Shown: positions 52,201 to 62,689, numbered from the stretch's first letter. The stretch is DNA of 64,000 nt from Aselliscus stoliczkanus (GCA_033961575.1 CM066730.1:156887523-156951522); one strand, 5' to 3'. A program made the numbers and translations. Notes: a model not told the origin generated them from the letters alone.

Positions 52201-55200
52201 CGAGTCCTGAAACTGGGAACTAATATGTAAGCAAACTCTCCTTCCCTAAATGAGTCCAAGGTCAAAGGGAAGTCCCTTCATTTAAAAAACTCACTTATGA
52301 CTTCTGCTGTGAAAATCCCTGCTGACAAGTAGAATGTTTGCCCCTTAGAAACAATGCATGCAGAGCTCTGCCATATTGAAAGGGCCCCTAAGATTTCCAA
52401 TCATGAGGCAACTCAACCTGGTTAAAAGAAATTATGTTAAGTGGCCATGGAGACCCGGAAAGGCTTGTGCCCACATTTGTTCAGCAATCCAGATAAGTCA
52501 CAAGTGGAGGCCCTTCCACACAGCTTCCTGGGGAATTTTCCCTGGGAAGAGGTGAAATTTGAGTGGTAGACACTCAGTTGTATTCTGTACTCCCAGTACC
52601 TTTCTGGATGCTTTTAAACGTCTCGAAAGCTGTGAGAGGTGTTTACGGGTTGGAAGGAAATCCGCATAAAGGGCTGGACAATGTTGGCACGGCATTCTGT
52701 TGACAACAGGTACAGTGTGAACAGGCCCGTGGAAACCCAGATATCTGGACCATCCAAGAACTTAGCTTCACAGACACAGGTGAGCTTCTGCCCCCCTTCT
52801 TTACCTTCTGAGCTTAATTCTAGATACAGAAATCTGGCTGGGAGAAGGGTGGGAACTCTAGATTTGAAAGCTAGCCAATGTTTCTCTCATTGTTTGCAAT
52901 CTTCTCGATTCAGCCTTACAAGCACACAGGTTTTTAATTGTAGTTTCTCATGGAGACTTCCAGTGATCTGACTAATTAGGTAATTTTAGGCTTGGCTCAA
53001 TCACCATAATTAAATGGGAACCACACACCAGGACTTGTGAAATTAGCATCGTACTAGTGCTATTAGGTCCATGGTTGCTAAGTTCAGCACCTGTGCATAT
53101 TCTGATCATGAAAACACGACTTTTCAATGCTTCCTTATATAATGATGTGGTAGTTAAGTTCAAAAGGGTCTCTGAATTCCACCTTTACCAATTTTCACCG
53201 AACGAGCTACCAGCGAGCTATGGGACAAACATGGAATATTCAGTTATTCAACAAACATTCGTCGAACTACTTCTATGGGCTGTGTGCCGAGGGACACAAA
53301 GCTGGCTTAGATGTGGTCCCATCCTGAAGGAACCTGTGGTGCTCTGGGAAAGACAGCAGTAGAAACAAGTAACTATAGCACATGGAAGAAGCACCCTCTG
53401 GGTTTTCTGAAAGAAGCGCTGTGTTCTCTCCAGTGGGGTGGGGGCAGGGACAGAGATCAGGAAGGCTTTTCAGGGGAGGTGACATTCAAGTGGAGTTCCA
53501 GAGTGGGTAAGACACTTAACAGCTGAGATGAAGAAATGGGCATGCAGACCAAGGTGACAGTTTGAGCAAAGGCACCTCAGGGCAGAAGAGCATAGTATTT
53601 GGGGGAGACAAGGAGGTGGCGTCTCTCCCACGTGGCTAGATCATGACCCAGTTGAGGTGGGCAGCTAGTGATTTGACTGCACAGGAACACTGCGGCCTGA
53701 GTAGGTGGGGGCTTAAACAATTTGGACTTCGTCCTTCAGGTAGAAAGGGCAGGAGTTTCTTTCAAGCATGGGAGAACTCTGCTTTAGATAGCTCTGGCAG
53801 CAGAGTGATGGAAGAGGCAAAGCAGGAGAAGGCTGGATTAGAGAGAGCGGTATGGAAACAAGGGGAGAAGGTTGAGGTAGACAGGACAGTAAGGAAGAGA
53901 ATGGATTCAGAGGTGTGTTCATGATGGTCACCACTTGAGGGCAGTGTGGTAGCTCCCACAGGGCGAGTGCCCTTGTACTTGGAGCCTTTACTGAGGCTGC
54001 TTGTAAATGCTGAGAATGCTGAGGGAACCAGACGGCCTGAAGAAGAAGCAGTGTTCTCCTTCAAGGAGGAAGGTAGTTTGAGGGCAACGGAGATCCCTGG
54101 GGCCTTCCACTCATCTTGAAAGTGTGAAAATCTGGTTTGCTGCCTTGCTAAGCGTCCCTCTGCTTCTAACGCAGATGGTTTCTCTTTTGGGTAAGCCTGT
54201 TTTCTAGGCTTTCTTTGGTCCCAGTTCTTCCCAGAAATAACTTAGATTTATTTTATAATGTCTCTCTGGGTCTCAGCAGGACATAGGAGCACCTTCACTG
54301 TGGCTAAAAATCATGAAATTGTTTCTACAGCAAAGCATTGCTCCAAACCCTCTTGCTAAAGAAGAGCTGAATTTCTTGGCCAGGCTGATGGGAGGAATGG
54401 AGATTAAGAAACCCAGTGGCCCTGAGTCAGGATTCCGGTTGAATCTCTTTACCACCGATGAAGAGGAGGAGTATGTTTTAAACCTGTTTCTTTAAAGACA
54501 TGTATAAAAATCCTAAGTGTGATAAACCAAAAAAAGTATGGGGCGGGAGCCGGCCAAGTGGCGCAGTGGTTAAGAGCTGGATTGGGATGCTAGCAGCCCG
54601 GGTTCGGATCCCACATATGAGGGCCTGTGACACTGCCCTCTTAAAAAAAAAAAAAGTAGGGGGCGGGAGGCATGATAAACCAGCAACACTTATAAATACA
54701 GCTGTAAAGATCACAAATGACATATCAGCAAATTCAATAACCTAGTTAAGGAAGAATCCACCAGTATTAAGTAGCTGGAACCTTCTGGATTCATTCAAAA
54801 AATAGTTCTAATGGTTTACTTAGCACAGCACAGCTGAACAAGAAGTATTGGAAGTCACGATAATCATATTAAGAAAAGTCTGGTAAGAAACCAGAGGGAG
54901 GTCAGAGCATGATGTCTTTGGGATTAAACAGCCTCCCCCAAAACCAGTGGCAGTAGTCATTCACCGAGATTTATACAGTGCTTCACAATTTATACGGCAC
55001 TTTTGCATTCATTATCTCCTGTGATCGTCCTCACAGCCAAATATCTGGGACGGGGTTGCCGTCTATTTTCGCATCTATTGAACTAACTTTTGTGCATTTC
55101 AGTGTGGCAGGTATCATGGTAAGTGCTAGGGACACAAAGATGGAGTGTGTAACCTCGAGCCTGGTCTCAGGAGCCCACACACAGTGGGAAAATGAACATG

Positions 55201-55913
55201 GACACGAGTAAACGCTCTAATGGAAGACACAGTGATGACTTTGTCCTGGCAGATTGAAGGAGCTGGCATCTGAGCTGGGTCTTGGGGTTTGCCAAGCAGA
55301 GGAAGGGGAAGCATTCTTGGCAGAGTTTAGTATGTGCAAAGGCACAGAGATGTCACAGGACTTGACTTTCTGGAGTATAGGATCCTTGGTTGGAGATGGG
55401 GTAGAAAGCTGAAGGGAAATGACAGATGAGGCAGGAAAAAAAAAAAAATAGGTTGCCAAATTATCAAGTGCCAGTTTGCCATGCTGGAGAGAACCCTAAC
55501 CTTTGACCCACTTCTCTACCTTCTTATGCAGACAAGCAGCACTCAGCAGGCCAGAAGAGTTATCCTATGAAGTTGTCAACATACAAGCTACTCAGGTGTG
55601 TGCAAAGGATCCCACAAGTCAGATTTTATTCCCCTCTTCATCTTGTCATAATCTTGAACTTCAAAGGCCCTCCCTTCTTCTCTCTAATCAGCATGTATCT
55701 ATAGCCCCTATCCTGACAAACAGGTGAGGAAATGAAAGGCATCACAGTGGTGGGATGAAAATTGAATGCCACCTGCACCTCTCATTTCTCCAACAGGACC
55801 AGCAAAGGAACAAAGAGCTGGCTCGGATCATGGGGGAGTTTGAGATCATGGACCAGCCAAGATGGAGCGGCAGCAAGGGCGATGATTTGCTGGCCATGAT
55901 GGACGAGTTATAG
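29072..55913 (+). CDS. OSCP1: OSCP1 / NOR1, Oscp1-family protein (11 coding exons)
   Basis: Organic solute carrier partner 1, also called oxidored-nitro domain-containing protein 1 (NOR1). It is a soluble protein reported to modulate organic-anion transport, to be testis-rich and to be linked to cilia and basal bodies; its biochemical activity is not settled. Eleven exons join in frame to 389 residues, matching the long human form. The N terminus MSVRTLPLLFLNLGGEMLYILDQRL is a near-invariant family signature. Other conserved runs are MFNRKFMEELFKPQELYSKK, LCPRPKDVLLVTFNH, VPWGTEVPGLI and the C-terminal KGDDLLAMMDEL. I see no membrane segment. Phases are consistent. The introns are long and full of SINEs. 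The promoter X-box fits a ciliary role. Confidence 0.96.
30245..30432 (+). mobile_element. tRNA-derived SINE with (AAAT)n tail
   Basis: Head 'gggcccgccccgtggctcag', then 'agttcgatgcc' and 'ggcaggatggctcagctaat', ending in a run of about 13 AAAT units (30379-30432). Target duplication AAAATGCAAATCTG / AAAATGTAAATCTG. A different subfamily from the short Rhin-1-like copies; the last module is cut off at 'atggctcagct'. Confidence 0.85.
30379..30435 (+). repeat. (AAAT)n microsatellite
   Basis: Nearly pure tetranucleotide run grown from a SINE tail; likely length-polymorphic. Confidence 0.9.
34364..34393 (+). CDS. OSCP1: OSCP1 exon 2, 30-nt microexon
   Basis: Encodes residues 38-47 (DEWTEVDRKR), with acceptor TTCATGTAG and donor GAG|GTATGC. 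Both flanking introns are phase 1, so skipping keeps the frame and removes ten residues. Confidence 0.92.
34918..35089 (-). mobile_element. tRNA-derived bat-type SINE
   Basis: On the minus strand: head 'gctggttagctcaggtggtt', B-box-like GTTCGATTCCC, 'ctccacaactagattgaaga', and tail 'cccccaataaaacttcttaa'. Target duplication CCCTATCATGCCAAA (34901-34915) / CCTATCATGCCAAA (35091-35104). Confidence 0.88.
36108..36281 (-). mobile_element. tRNA-derived bat-type SINE
   Basis: Same family as 34918-35089 ('cagtgtgtttttccaggacc', 'atcgaaccagcaaccttggt'), with an (ATT)n-rich tail. Perfect duplication AAAACTATTTCTTT at 36094-36107 and 36282-36295. Confidence 0.9.
37647..37796 (-). mobile_element. tRNA-derived SINE, related to 30245-30432
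   Basis: Reverse strand: T-run, 'cagctgagccatcctgccac', 'gggcatcgaactgctgttgc', 'ccactcagccggccc'. The flanking repeat TTAATAATTGATTTTGT / TTAATAATAGATTTTGT lies 19-20 bp away from the tail on the left but directly next to the head on the right. Confidence 0.82.
38761..38915 (+). CDS. OSCP1: OSCP1 exon 3
   Basis: Encodes residues 48-99 with MFNRKFMEELFKPQELYSKK. The acceptor is TGTCTCTACAG and the donor ACAAA|GTGAGC. Confidence 0.95.
39024..39103. mobile_element. 80-bp Tc1/mariner-type MITE
   Basis: An almost perfect palindrome beginning TTGGGTTGTCAGAAAAGTC and ending with its reverse complement (GACTTTCTGACAACCCAA), flanked by TA dinucleotides (39022-39023 and 39104-39105). The TTGGGTTG end and TA target are typical of mariner. 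The length equals the human MADE1 element but the sequence differs. Non-autonomous and too short to encode anything. Confidence 0.88.
39427..39536 (-). mobile_element. Rhin-1-like SINE
   Basis: Complete reverse short SINE. The 18-bp direct repeat AAAACTGCTCAGTCTTTA lies right after the head (39537-39554). Its partner (39318-39335) is about 90 bp beyond the tail, so the duplicated unit is longer than the SINE. Confidence 0.87.
40034..40228 (+). mobile_element. tRNA-derived bat-type SINE, tRNA-like head well preserved
   Basis: Head 'tggttagctcagtcggttag' with tRNA-like A-box and GGTTCGATCCC B-box, a body ending 'gctgctccccaattt', and a pure A tail of about 27. The similarity AAAATACCTGACCAG / AAAATCCCTGACCAG brackets it at 40019-40033 and about 40259-40273. 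Confidence 0.85.
41051..41095 (+). repeat. (CA)n microsatellite
   Basis: CACACAAACACACAAACG-type start followed by an ACAC run, imperfect. Confidence 0.85.
42730..42897 (+). CDS. OSCP1: OSCP1 exon 4
   Basis: Encodes residues 100-155 (LYDLMTMALKYQVLLCPRPK...). The donor is GAC|GTAAGA. Confidence 0.95.
42898..43412 (+). other. OSCP1: OSCP1 intron 4
   Basis: About 515 bp with no repeat or other feature that I recognise. Confidence 0.55.
43413..43493 (+). CDS. OSCP1: OSCP1 exon 5
   Basis: Encodes residues 156-182 (IYGDLPAGEFHRIRQTLLTF). Confidence 0.94.
44383..45523 (-). mobile_element. Solo LTR of an ERV1-like endogenous retrovirus
   Basis: About 1.14 kb running TG...CA, flanked by ACCC (44379-44382 and 45524-45527), a 4-bp duplication as in gammaretrovirus-like ERVs. 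On the minus strand a TATA-like ATAAAACC lies at about 44633-44640. AATAAA lies about 150 bp further on (44484-44489), in U3-R-U5 order. There is no internal region or coding sequence, so this is a recombined solo LTR. Confidence 0.7.
45880..46045 (+). repeat. L1-like 3' end fragment
   Basis: 'agtggttgtcccctgggagt' and 'tttgaattttgtacatatgc' followed by an A-rich tail resemble the 3' ends of old mammalian L1M elements. Assignment by eye. Confidence 0.5.
46050..46900. other. Unassigned AT-rich then mixed segment
   Basis: I recognise no repeat or gene. A T-run lies at 46659-46676. The part 46690-46890 has CpGs and balanced composition unlike the flanking repeats. The open frames on the minus strand match nothing I know. 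Confidence 0.4.
47363..47555 (+). mobile_element. Old hAT-type DNA transposon fragment
   Basis: A MER-type non-autonomous element with ends AGCACTGTCCAGTAGAA and CACTGGACAGCAC (inverted) and the core 'gagcacttgaaatgtggcta'. I know this core from many mammalian genomes but cannot name the subfamily with certainty. Confidence 0.75.
48936..49043 (+). mobile_element. Rhin-1-like SINE
   Basis: Complete forward copy close to the apparent consensus. Duplication AAAAGCAATAGGTTTT / AAAAGCAATGGGTTTT (48920-48935 and 49044-49059). Confidence 0.9.
50152..50375. mobile_element. 224-bp non-autonomous Tc1/mariner-type transposon
   Basis: Terminal inverted repeats CCATGTTTCCCCGAAAATA / TATTTTTGGGGAAACATGG, with TA on both sides (50150-50151 and 50376-50377). 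Subterminal 'ggtcttatattaatttttgc' and 'gggcttat' repeats extend the inverted symmetry. No ORF. Confidence 0.88.
51565..51668 (+). CDS. OSCP1: OSCP1 exon 6
   Basis: Encodes residues 183-216 (VSIFLKDRVQNSNGRFVLPV...). Confidence 0.95.
51669..52097 (+). other. OSCP1: OSCP1 intron 6
   Basis: Contains a forward MIR at about 51770-51960. The rest is unremarkable. Confidence 0.55.
52098..52226 (+). CDS. OSCP1: OSCP1 exon 7
   Basis: Encodes residues 217-259 (TFNTKGEEVKRVEFQHGGNY...). The acceptor is GCGTTGTAG and the donor AATAT|GTAAGC. Confidence 0.94.
52227..52709 (+). other. OSCP1: OSCP1 intron 7
   Basis: About 480 bp with no repeat or other feature that I recognise. Confidence 0.5.
52710..52779 (+). 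CDS. OSCP1: OSCP1 exon 8
   Basis: Encodes residues 260-283 (YSVNRPVETQISGPSKNLAS). Confidence 0.93.
52780..54330 (+). other. OSCP1: OSCP1 intron 8 with L2
   Basis: Reverse L2 fills about 53235-54080 ('caacaaacattcgtcgaact', 'aggggaggtgacattcaagt'). 52780-53235 is unassigned. Confidence 0.65.
54331..54470 (+). CDS. OSCP1: OSCP1 exon 9
   Basis: Encodes residues 284-329, with LAKEELNFLARLMGGMEIKK and an acidic end (TTDEEEE). Confidence 0.95.
54471..55531 (+). other. OSCP1: OSCP1 intron 9
   Basis: Holds the SINE at 54550-54652 and reverse L2 at about 55085-55430. The rest is unassigned. Confidence 0.6.
54550..54652 (+). mobile_element. Rhin-1-like SINE
   Basis: Forward copy missing the first few bases of the head. 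Duplication AAAAGTATGGGGCGGGAG / AAAAGTAGGGGGCGGGAG. Confidence 0.88.
55532..55595 (+). CDS. OSCP1: OSCP1 exon 10
   Basis: Encodes residues 330-351 (QAALSRPEELSYEVVNIQAT). Confidence 0.94.
55797..55913 (+). CDS. OSCP1: OSCP1 exon 11 and stop
   Basis: Encodes residues 352-389, ending SKGDDLLAMMDEL with TAG at 55911-55913. Confidence 0.96.
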   Translation, partial: DQQRNKELARIMGEFEIMDQPRWSGSKGDDLLAMMDEL

Positions 55914-56132
55914 CTGTATGGACCAGGCACACCCCTCCTGCCCCAGGAGAGGCTGCCTAATGAGGACCCCAGGGGATCCCCAGGGAGCGAAAGGATGCTG
56001 CTAGTTTTCTGAGTGAAGCCGTTACCTCTTGTTCCTGTTTATGTTGTAATGAACTGTGCAAGTCTCTCTCAGGGAGCATACTCTCTGGAAGGCACACACA
56101 TACACATTTTTTTCAGCAAACTATATTCTGGC

Positions 56133-56551
56133 TTTTTTTTTTTTTTAAACATTTTATTGGGGAACTGGGGGAAGGGAACAGCATGGGGGAAATCAGGGAA
56201 GGGGAACAGACAAGTTGCTGTCCTTTTTGTTCTTCAGTCTAGTGGAGGACGTTGCTTCACTGGCCCATGTTGGTATTATCATTGCGCTCTTCCTGGGTGA
56301 GGCAGTCACTTACCGGCCATTGGACGGCCACTCACAAAAGCGCACGCCAGCTACTGGCCAGCCCCACTGCAGCCTACGCAGTTGCTGGCTACTCATGGCA
56401 GCCCAGCTCCAGGTCAAGCTGATGTTCACCATCTTAGCTGTAGAGGGCGCAGTATCACTGGCCCTCATATGTGGGATCCAAACCCCAGGCCCTGCTGTTC
56501 AGAGCTGGTGTCCCAAGCCAACTCCTAACCAACACGCTACTCGGCCGACCC
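56133..56551 (-). mobile_element. Long Rhin-type SINE inside the OSCP1 3' UTR
   Basis: Reverse copy of the long family seen at 27619-28008 and 61056-61425. It reads T-run, 'acattttattggggaactgg', 'cactggcccatgttggtatt', 'gtagagggcgcagtatcact' and 'actcggccgaccc'. The target duplication is eroded. Confidence 0.87.
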
Positions 56552-56774
56552 TGTTCTACCTTTTAAATTAGACCTTTCCTGTTTTCTTTCTGGTTTTATG
56601 ACAACCATGCAAAGCATCCCGGGCCATAGGTTCAAGTCCCAGAGTCAGTAAGGGGGCACGCCCATTGCCGCTTCCGCTGACAGCTTTCCTATGGGGACCT
56701 ACAGCTCACAGATGCCTGCAAATCAGCACAAAGCTTCAGAGCCCTCCGGAGTGTATTCTGCTGTATGAGTTTTA

Positions 56775-56780
56775 AATAAA
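56775..56780 (+). terminator. OSCP1: Likely OSCP1 poly(A) signal
   Basis: Canonical AATAAA in AGTTTTAAATAAATGG, 862 bp after the stop; the first good signal in sense orientation. Confidence 0.6.
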
Positions 56781-58579
56781 TGGAAAAGACAGTTGCCTCA
56801 AACAGTTGGGGCCCAGTTTAGACAGCCCTGCTCTCTGTAGCACACTGGGAACTGTAACCTCAAAGGCAAAGGAAGCAAGGCTGTGTCAGGAACACTCAGC
56901 AGGGTCCCACGCAGAGTATGTGGGTATCTGGCGTTCTCTGCACATCTCTCCACCAGTGTGCGGTGTGGGCGTATCCCATATGGAGATGCGTACCAAGGAA
57001 ATAGCTGGCTTTCCAGCATGATATGTACTCCTCACCCCCTGAGTCTTCCTCTGCCACTTAGTATTCTTGCCTTCTAAAGACACCCAGCATGATGTGTCAG
57101 GACATTTGGGTGCAGGGAAGGCACATGCGATGTGCCATTTTCCCTTCTGTGCGCCTTCCCTGGGTACAGGGCCAAGTCTAATTGGGATCCATGTAAAATA
57201 TCTCAGACCAGAGCTGCCCTAATTGTTTCAGGAAGGCGTGTCAGCTTGGGACTGAGTAACTGGCGGGCTTGGGGCCAACCAACATCCAGAGGTCAAAGTC
57301 CATTCAGTCCTATGGAAGAAATATCCAGAATGGCAGAGGGTAGGAGAGAAACTGAGCTGAGCTGGCCATTGCCTGAGATTGGACCAATCACAGGGACCAC
57401 TTGGACCTCTCACACCCTGGCAAGAGTGGAGGCAAACAGTTCTAAAATGTGAGGGCCAGGGAAGCTGTCCTTTCGCTTGCCGAGGCATAGGGTTTGGTTC
57501 CAGAAAGGTAAATCACCAAATAAATTTAAGTTGCTTCCTGCCCATAAAAGTTACACTTCTTTACCTATGAAGACTCCCCAAGAGGTCTACTGGGGAGGAA
57601 AAGCTTATCTTGCTATGAAACGCCTATTATAGGCTTGCAAAGTGCCTTCTGTTTTAGTCTCTCTTAAGCAATCCAGCCATTAGTTGAGGTGACCTGACTG
57701 GGTGACAGATGAAGGGGAAGGTTCTTACCTGTTCTGAGTCTAGCTCCCACTGCACTGCCACAAACCTGAACCTCACTGTCAGCTCTGAGCACGTCCTGGG
57801 GCCTTGGAGGTGGGCCATGAGCTGCCGAGAAGCAGCAGACTCCTCCTCCTTCCACCTACCCCAGAGCAATGCTGAGGATTTCAAATGTATCTGTCCTCTT
57901 TGTAAATAAACAAGATACAGATCTCTGGTAAGGCGGCCTTATGATGAGGCAATCTTTGGGTTTCATGCCTTTAGACTTGCACAGATATTGAGAAAAACAA
58001 GTTTATTTGCATGGTGGTTCAGGGCACCCAGAGAAAGCAGGGGAGTGAGAAGGAGGCAAGGAGAAGAAGATAGGGATTACTCTGGAGAGGTACATGGACT
58101 GGGTACTAACAACACATCAATGTTCACTTAAAACCAGGCCACAGGGTATGAGGGTGTCACACATTAGTGCCCAGTGTGCTTTACGGGGGGGGCATGCCGT
58201 GGTCAGAACCAGGACACGGTTCTGGTCCCATCCCTGCCCCAAATTCACCATGGTGTCTTGGGGAGTTACCCTCACCAAGCCCTCATGCTTTCATCTGTAA
58301 GAGAAAGAACTAGTTCACCGGCTCAAAGCCAGCTTGCCTACACAAGTCGTTGAGTTGACAGTTTCCTAGGCCCTACCCCAGGAGGGACCAGAGAGCTGGA
58401 ATTTTTCAACCATGCTGCCCCCAGTTGCATGCTTTGGGGGTATATCTACTCTCTTTCAGCTCTTCTGTGACTAATCTCAACTAAGTTTCAAATTATCCCA
58501 TTCTTCTCAGTGTTGGAATGCTCTACAGATTATGTAAGGCAAAGCTCTAGAAAAGCCTTGTGAAGGAAAGTTTTGTGTT

Positions 58580-58696
58580 TTTTTTCTATTTTTTTTTTTT
58601 TTAAGGGCAGTGTCACTGGCCCTCATATGTGGGACCCAAACCAGGGCCGCTGGCGTCCCAAGCCAGCTCTTAACGATCGCACCTCTCAGCCGGCCC
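58580..58696 (-). mobile_element. Rhin-1-like SINE
   Basis: Reverse full-length copy. Duplication AAGGAAAG at 58563-58570 and 58697-58704 (extended but diverged to AAGGAAAGTATTTT). Confidence 0.85.
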
Positions 58697-58812
58697 AAGG
58701 AAAGTATTTTAAAGGCTCAGAAGATAGATACAATAAAAATTGAGAATGAAGAGGGATGAAAAAAATGGGGAAAGTCACCCCACGTAGTCTGCATAAGTAT
58801 CTAATAACTTTT

Positions 58813-58930
58813 GGGCCGGCCAAGTGGCGCTGTGGTTAAGCACTGGCTTGGGAAGCCAGCGGCCCTGGTTCGGTCCCACATGTGAGGGCCAGTGACACTG
58901 CCCTCAAAAAAAAAAAAAAAAAGTAGTGAG
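58813..58930 (+). mobile_element. Rhin-1-like SINE
   Basis: Forward full-length copy. Duplication TATCTAATAACTTTT / TATCTAATAATTTTT at 58798-58812 and 58931-58945. Confidence 0.9.
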
Positions 58931-59411
58931 TATCTAATAATTTTTAAAGGTAAATTCACTTTTTCCCTTGGATCCAGATCCTGGTAGGCAAGAAACAAAC
59001 ACACTCTGGTTTACATCCAGTATGGAGACCAACTCAAGCTACAGGAAACCACTGAAAGAGAAATGTAAATTTTAGAAAATATGTTTATCATAACACTTAA
59101 TCATAAAGACCCAAATTAAAATCTGAAAACTAATATAACCTTCACCTACCTCTTGTCGCCTTTAAATAATGCCCTGGATAACTCCTCTTGAGCTGCTAAA
59201 TTCCTGGACAGGTGACCATAAAGGGAGTTGAAAGAAGCATTCACAGAGATTGGGCCAGGGAACCCCTTCACAGCTTCATGATTTGGTGTAAAGTAAATTT
59301 TCAGATCATAATTCTGCCCTTTTCAAATGAGAATGTCAAGATGCATTCTAAGGGCTAATGGGAATTTATGGTAGATTTCTTGATTACATTAATACTTGTT
59401 GCCTACACACT

Positions 59412-59438
59412 TCACACACACACACACACACACACACT
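59412..59438 (+). repeat. (CA)n microsatellite
   Basis: About 13 pure CA units. Confidence 0.88.
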
Positions 59439-61055
59439 ACATTCTTTTTGTTTCCAGCCAGTGGTCTCCATTAATGCCCTAAACTACCTGAAACCCGAGT
59501 TGCATTGGCCTGGTAAGGCCACACCACTAGCACAGCCCCAGAAGAGCTGGGGGCAGAATCCAGGACTCCTAACTCCTAGACATGCACATTAGCTCAGATT
59601 AGCCTCAGATAATAATCTGGCAAATAATCTGTTGGTGATTGTCTCTATTGTAAGGAAGTGTTTGGTAACCTGCTACCCATCACTTCCAGTTCTTTTCAAT
59701 GGAAAACTGTCCTGTTTTGTATTATATTTAAGTTTCTTCAATGCTTTTTGACAATGAAATAAATGTACTAGATAAAAATGACATCAGTGTTAGACACTGA
59801 AATGTGAGATGGTGTGGGACATCTCAGGGAACGTGCCCTCCTTGCTCTTTATGAGACTCCCTGGCTTCTGAAACATTGGAGCCAATGTTTTTATTTTCAG
59901 GTTTTCAAGGGGAAGTCATGGTGTCAGCCAAGAACATTTGACTCCTGTTCTGAATATCCTAAAGACCTCTCAGCACTGGTTACAATTGCGGAAATAATAC
60001 TCATTTTGTATGCTCTCCCTCATCTCTCCTCTCTACCTGAATCTACCTGAGCATATCTTTTATCTACCCTTCCTCTCCTCAGTCTCATCCAGACTTCTTT
60101 GTGCACCTCAGATATTTATCCAAAACGGCTGTTGAGGTGCTCCTTTCCTATCCAAACCGCCCTCACCCACCCCTTTGGCCTCTGCCTCTCCAGGGGCTCC
60201 TTCCCTCCATCATAATCCATCTGGCTGCTTACACATTCCTCTCCATTCACCAACACTGCAGGCTTCCTTGCTGCCTCACCTTCCCTCCCTCATACACCCC
60301 TATAGCTCTTTTCACTACACAGATTCCAACCCTCATGTCTCCAGGCCCCAAACTTTGCTAGATCCAACAGCCTTTTCTCCTCCTTATTCTCCTTGGCTTT
60401 TTGAAGGCCCTCAGCTCTGCCAAACACCCTTGTCTTCCTAAATCTCTCTCACCCCTGAAACCTGGTGACTCTAATCATACTACTTTCTGGCTATACTTCC
60501 CCTCCCTTCCTCAGTGGCTTCTGGTTGAGGGTTGCCCTGTATGATACAGGTGTTTATGTAGCTAGCCATTTTTTAAAGTCTGTCAAAATGACCAGGTCAT
60601 TTGCCAGATGACCCTTATCTCATCCCTGGCTTTTTTCATTCCTCACCCTGATCTCATCTTTCACTCCGTTTCTCCCCGCTTATTCCTTACTCTGACACAC
60701 CTCACCACCACCACCAACACCAAATGTTTTATGTGCCCTTGGTGCTTACTTTGCATTCTTCTGCAAATTGTTTTGCACAGCTTTCTTTTTTTCAGAGAGG
60801 CCATTACTTTCACCCATTACTATCGGCTGCAGATCTGTGTTCCCCCTCACCTGAGCTGCAGGCTCACTTTCCCTGAGATGTCCCACAGCACCTCACATTT
60901 CAGTGTCTAACACTGATATCATTTTTATTTATCTCATACATTTATTTCACTTTCAAAAAGCATTGAAGAAACTTAGAATATAATACAAAATAGGACAGTT
61001 TTCCATCAAAAAGAACTGGAGGTGATGGGTAGAGATTACCAAAAACTTCCTAACA

Positions 61056-61425
61056 GGGCTGGCCAAGTGGCACGTTGGTTAGGAGTTGGCTTGGGACGCC
61101 AGCTCTGAGCAGCAGGGCCCTGGTCTGGATCCCACATATGAGGGCCAGTGGCGCTGCACCCTCTACAGCTAAGATGGTGAACAACAGCTCGACATGGAGC
61201 TGCCATGAGCCACCGTGAATGGCCGTCCAATGGCTGGCGAGCAACTGCCTCACCCGGGAAGAGTGCAGTGATAATACCAACATGGGCCAGTGAAAGGACG
61301 TCCTCCACAACTAGACTGAAAAACAAAAAAGACAGCAACTTGTCTGTTCCCCTTCCCCAATTCCCCCATGCTGTTCCCCTCCCATAATTCCCCAATAAAA
61401 TTTTTAAAAGGAAAAAAACAAACAA
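61056..61425 (+). mobile_element. Long Rhin-type SINE with AATAAA tail
   Basis: Forward copy of the long family. The extra 3' region includes 'gtgataataccaacatgggc', 'cctccacaactagactgaaa' and 'attccccaataaaattttta'. Perfect duplication AAAAACTTCCTAACA at 61041-61055 and 61426-61440, so a recent insertion. Confidence 0.92.
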
Positions 61426-62689
61426 AAAAACTTCCTAACAATGGAGACCATCACCAACAAAGAAGTCAGTTGCTGTTCACTGGAGTCAGTCAGGCAGCAG
61501 TTAGGGGATCATCTACTGGTGCCATAGAGGGGATTTGGGCACTAGGTGGTAAGTTGAAACAGGTGACCTAGAAATCACTCTAACTGTCATGATTCTGTGA
61601 TCCCCTGACAATCGGAAACAGAAGCACAATAGAGATCTCTAAAGGGAATAGAGAAATTCCAGGCTCCTGAAATGAATTTAATTCCAGTGGGCCTTGTACT
61701 AGTCTGGGTTTTTGATTGCCAAAAGTTGGAACCAATTCTGGCTATTTAAGCAGAGAAGGAATTCACTGAAAGGAAATCAGGCAACTCAGAGTTGTTGGGC
61801 AGACTGGAGAACCATGAGAAAATGGCCAGGAACCAGGGAGGCTAGTTAGCATAGGAGAGGACTCCAGCACCAGCAGCACCCTCAGGATGAGGCACTGGGT
61901 GACACAGATGTGAGCACAGAGCCTAAACAGTCCCTGCTGGTTTGGACCACATGCTCCAGATTTAAAATCTGATAATGCCTGAGTTTAGGTCACATGCTGT
62001 AGTTGACAAGGATCAGAGACAATATCTGACCTTTAAATAATCTGTAGTGGGAAGCAGAACTTCACTTGCCACCGAAATTCATAGAATGTCAGATTTCCCC
62101 AAACCTGGGAAAAGGAGTTCCGTGGCTAATAGCCAAAAAATGAGATTTCCTCCATGGGCATGACCTCCACCCCACCCTTCTTATTCCAATCGATGGGCCA
62201 CCATCGCTCTGGATACCTAGTGTTAACATTTAAATCATTGATTCCTCATCCTCCTACCCACACTCCAGATTTATTCAGCCTCCAGGGATTCTAATTAACT
62301 GTTTTCCAAATTGTCAAGTTCATTCCCACCAAATCCTTCGCACAAACTGTTCGCTCTAATTGCAATGCTCCTCTCCTAGTTTTCACAAGGTTAGCTTTGT
62401 GTCATTCACCTCAGCTCAGATGTCCATTTATTAGGACAAACCTGACCATTCAATAAACAGTCACCCAGTCACTATCACATCACCTTATTTTAATTCTCTG
62501 AAGAACTTATAATTTTCTTGTTTCTTTATAACCACGCCCCCTCCAGGAGATTTATGGGTCATCAAGTCTGGGAGCTTGTCTCCTTGGTCACCGCTATGTC
62601 CAGAGCCTGGGAAGGGGCCTGGCACATGGTGAAAGATCAGTGAATATTTGTTGAATACATGAATGGCTCCAAAGGAGAGAATCCAATGA

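Larger units (their letters stand above)
55914..56800 (+). other. OSCP1: OSCP1 3' UTR (inferred)
   Basis: Runs from the stop to AATAAA at 56775-56780, so cleavage would fall near 56800. A 420-bp reverse SINE occupies almost half of it. Another AATAAA at about 57905 could serve a longer transcript. Confidence 0.6.

Noticed and set aside
57132..57452. 106-residue open frame after OSCP1
   Set aside because: No start context, splice or family evidence, and it resembles no known protein; most likely chance.
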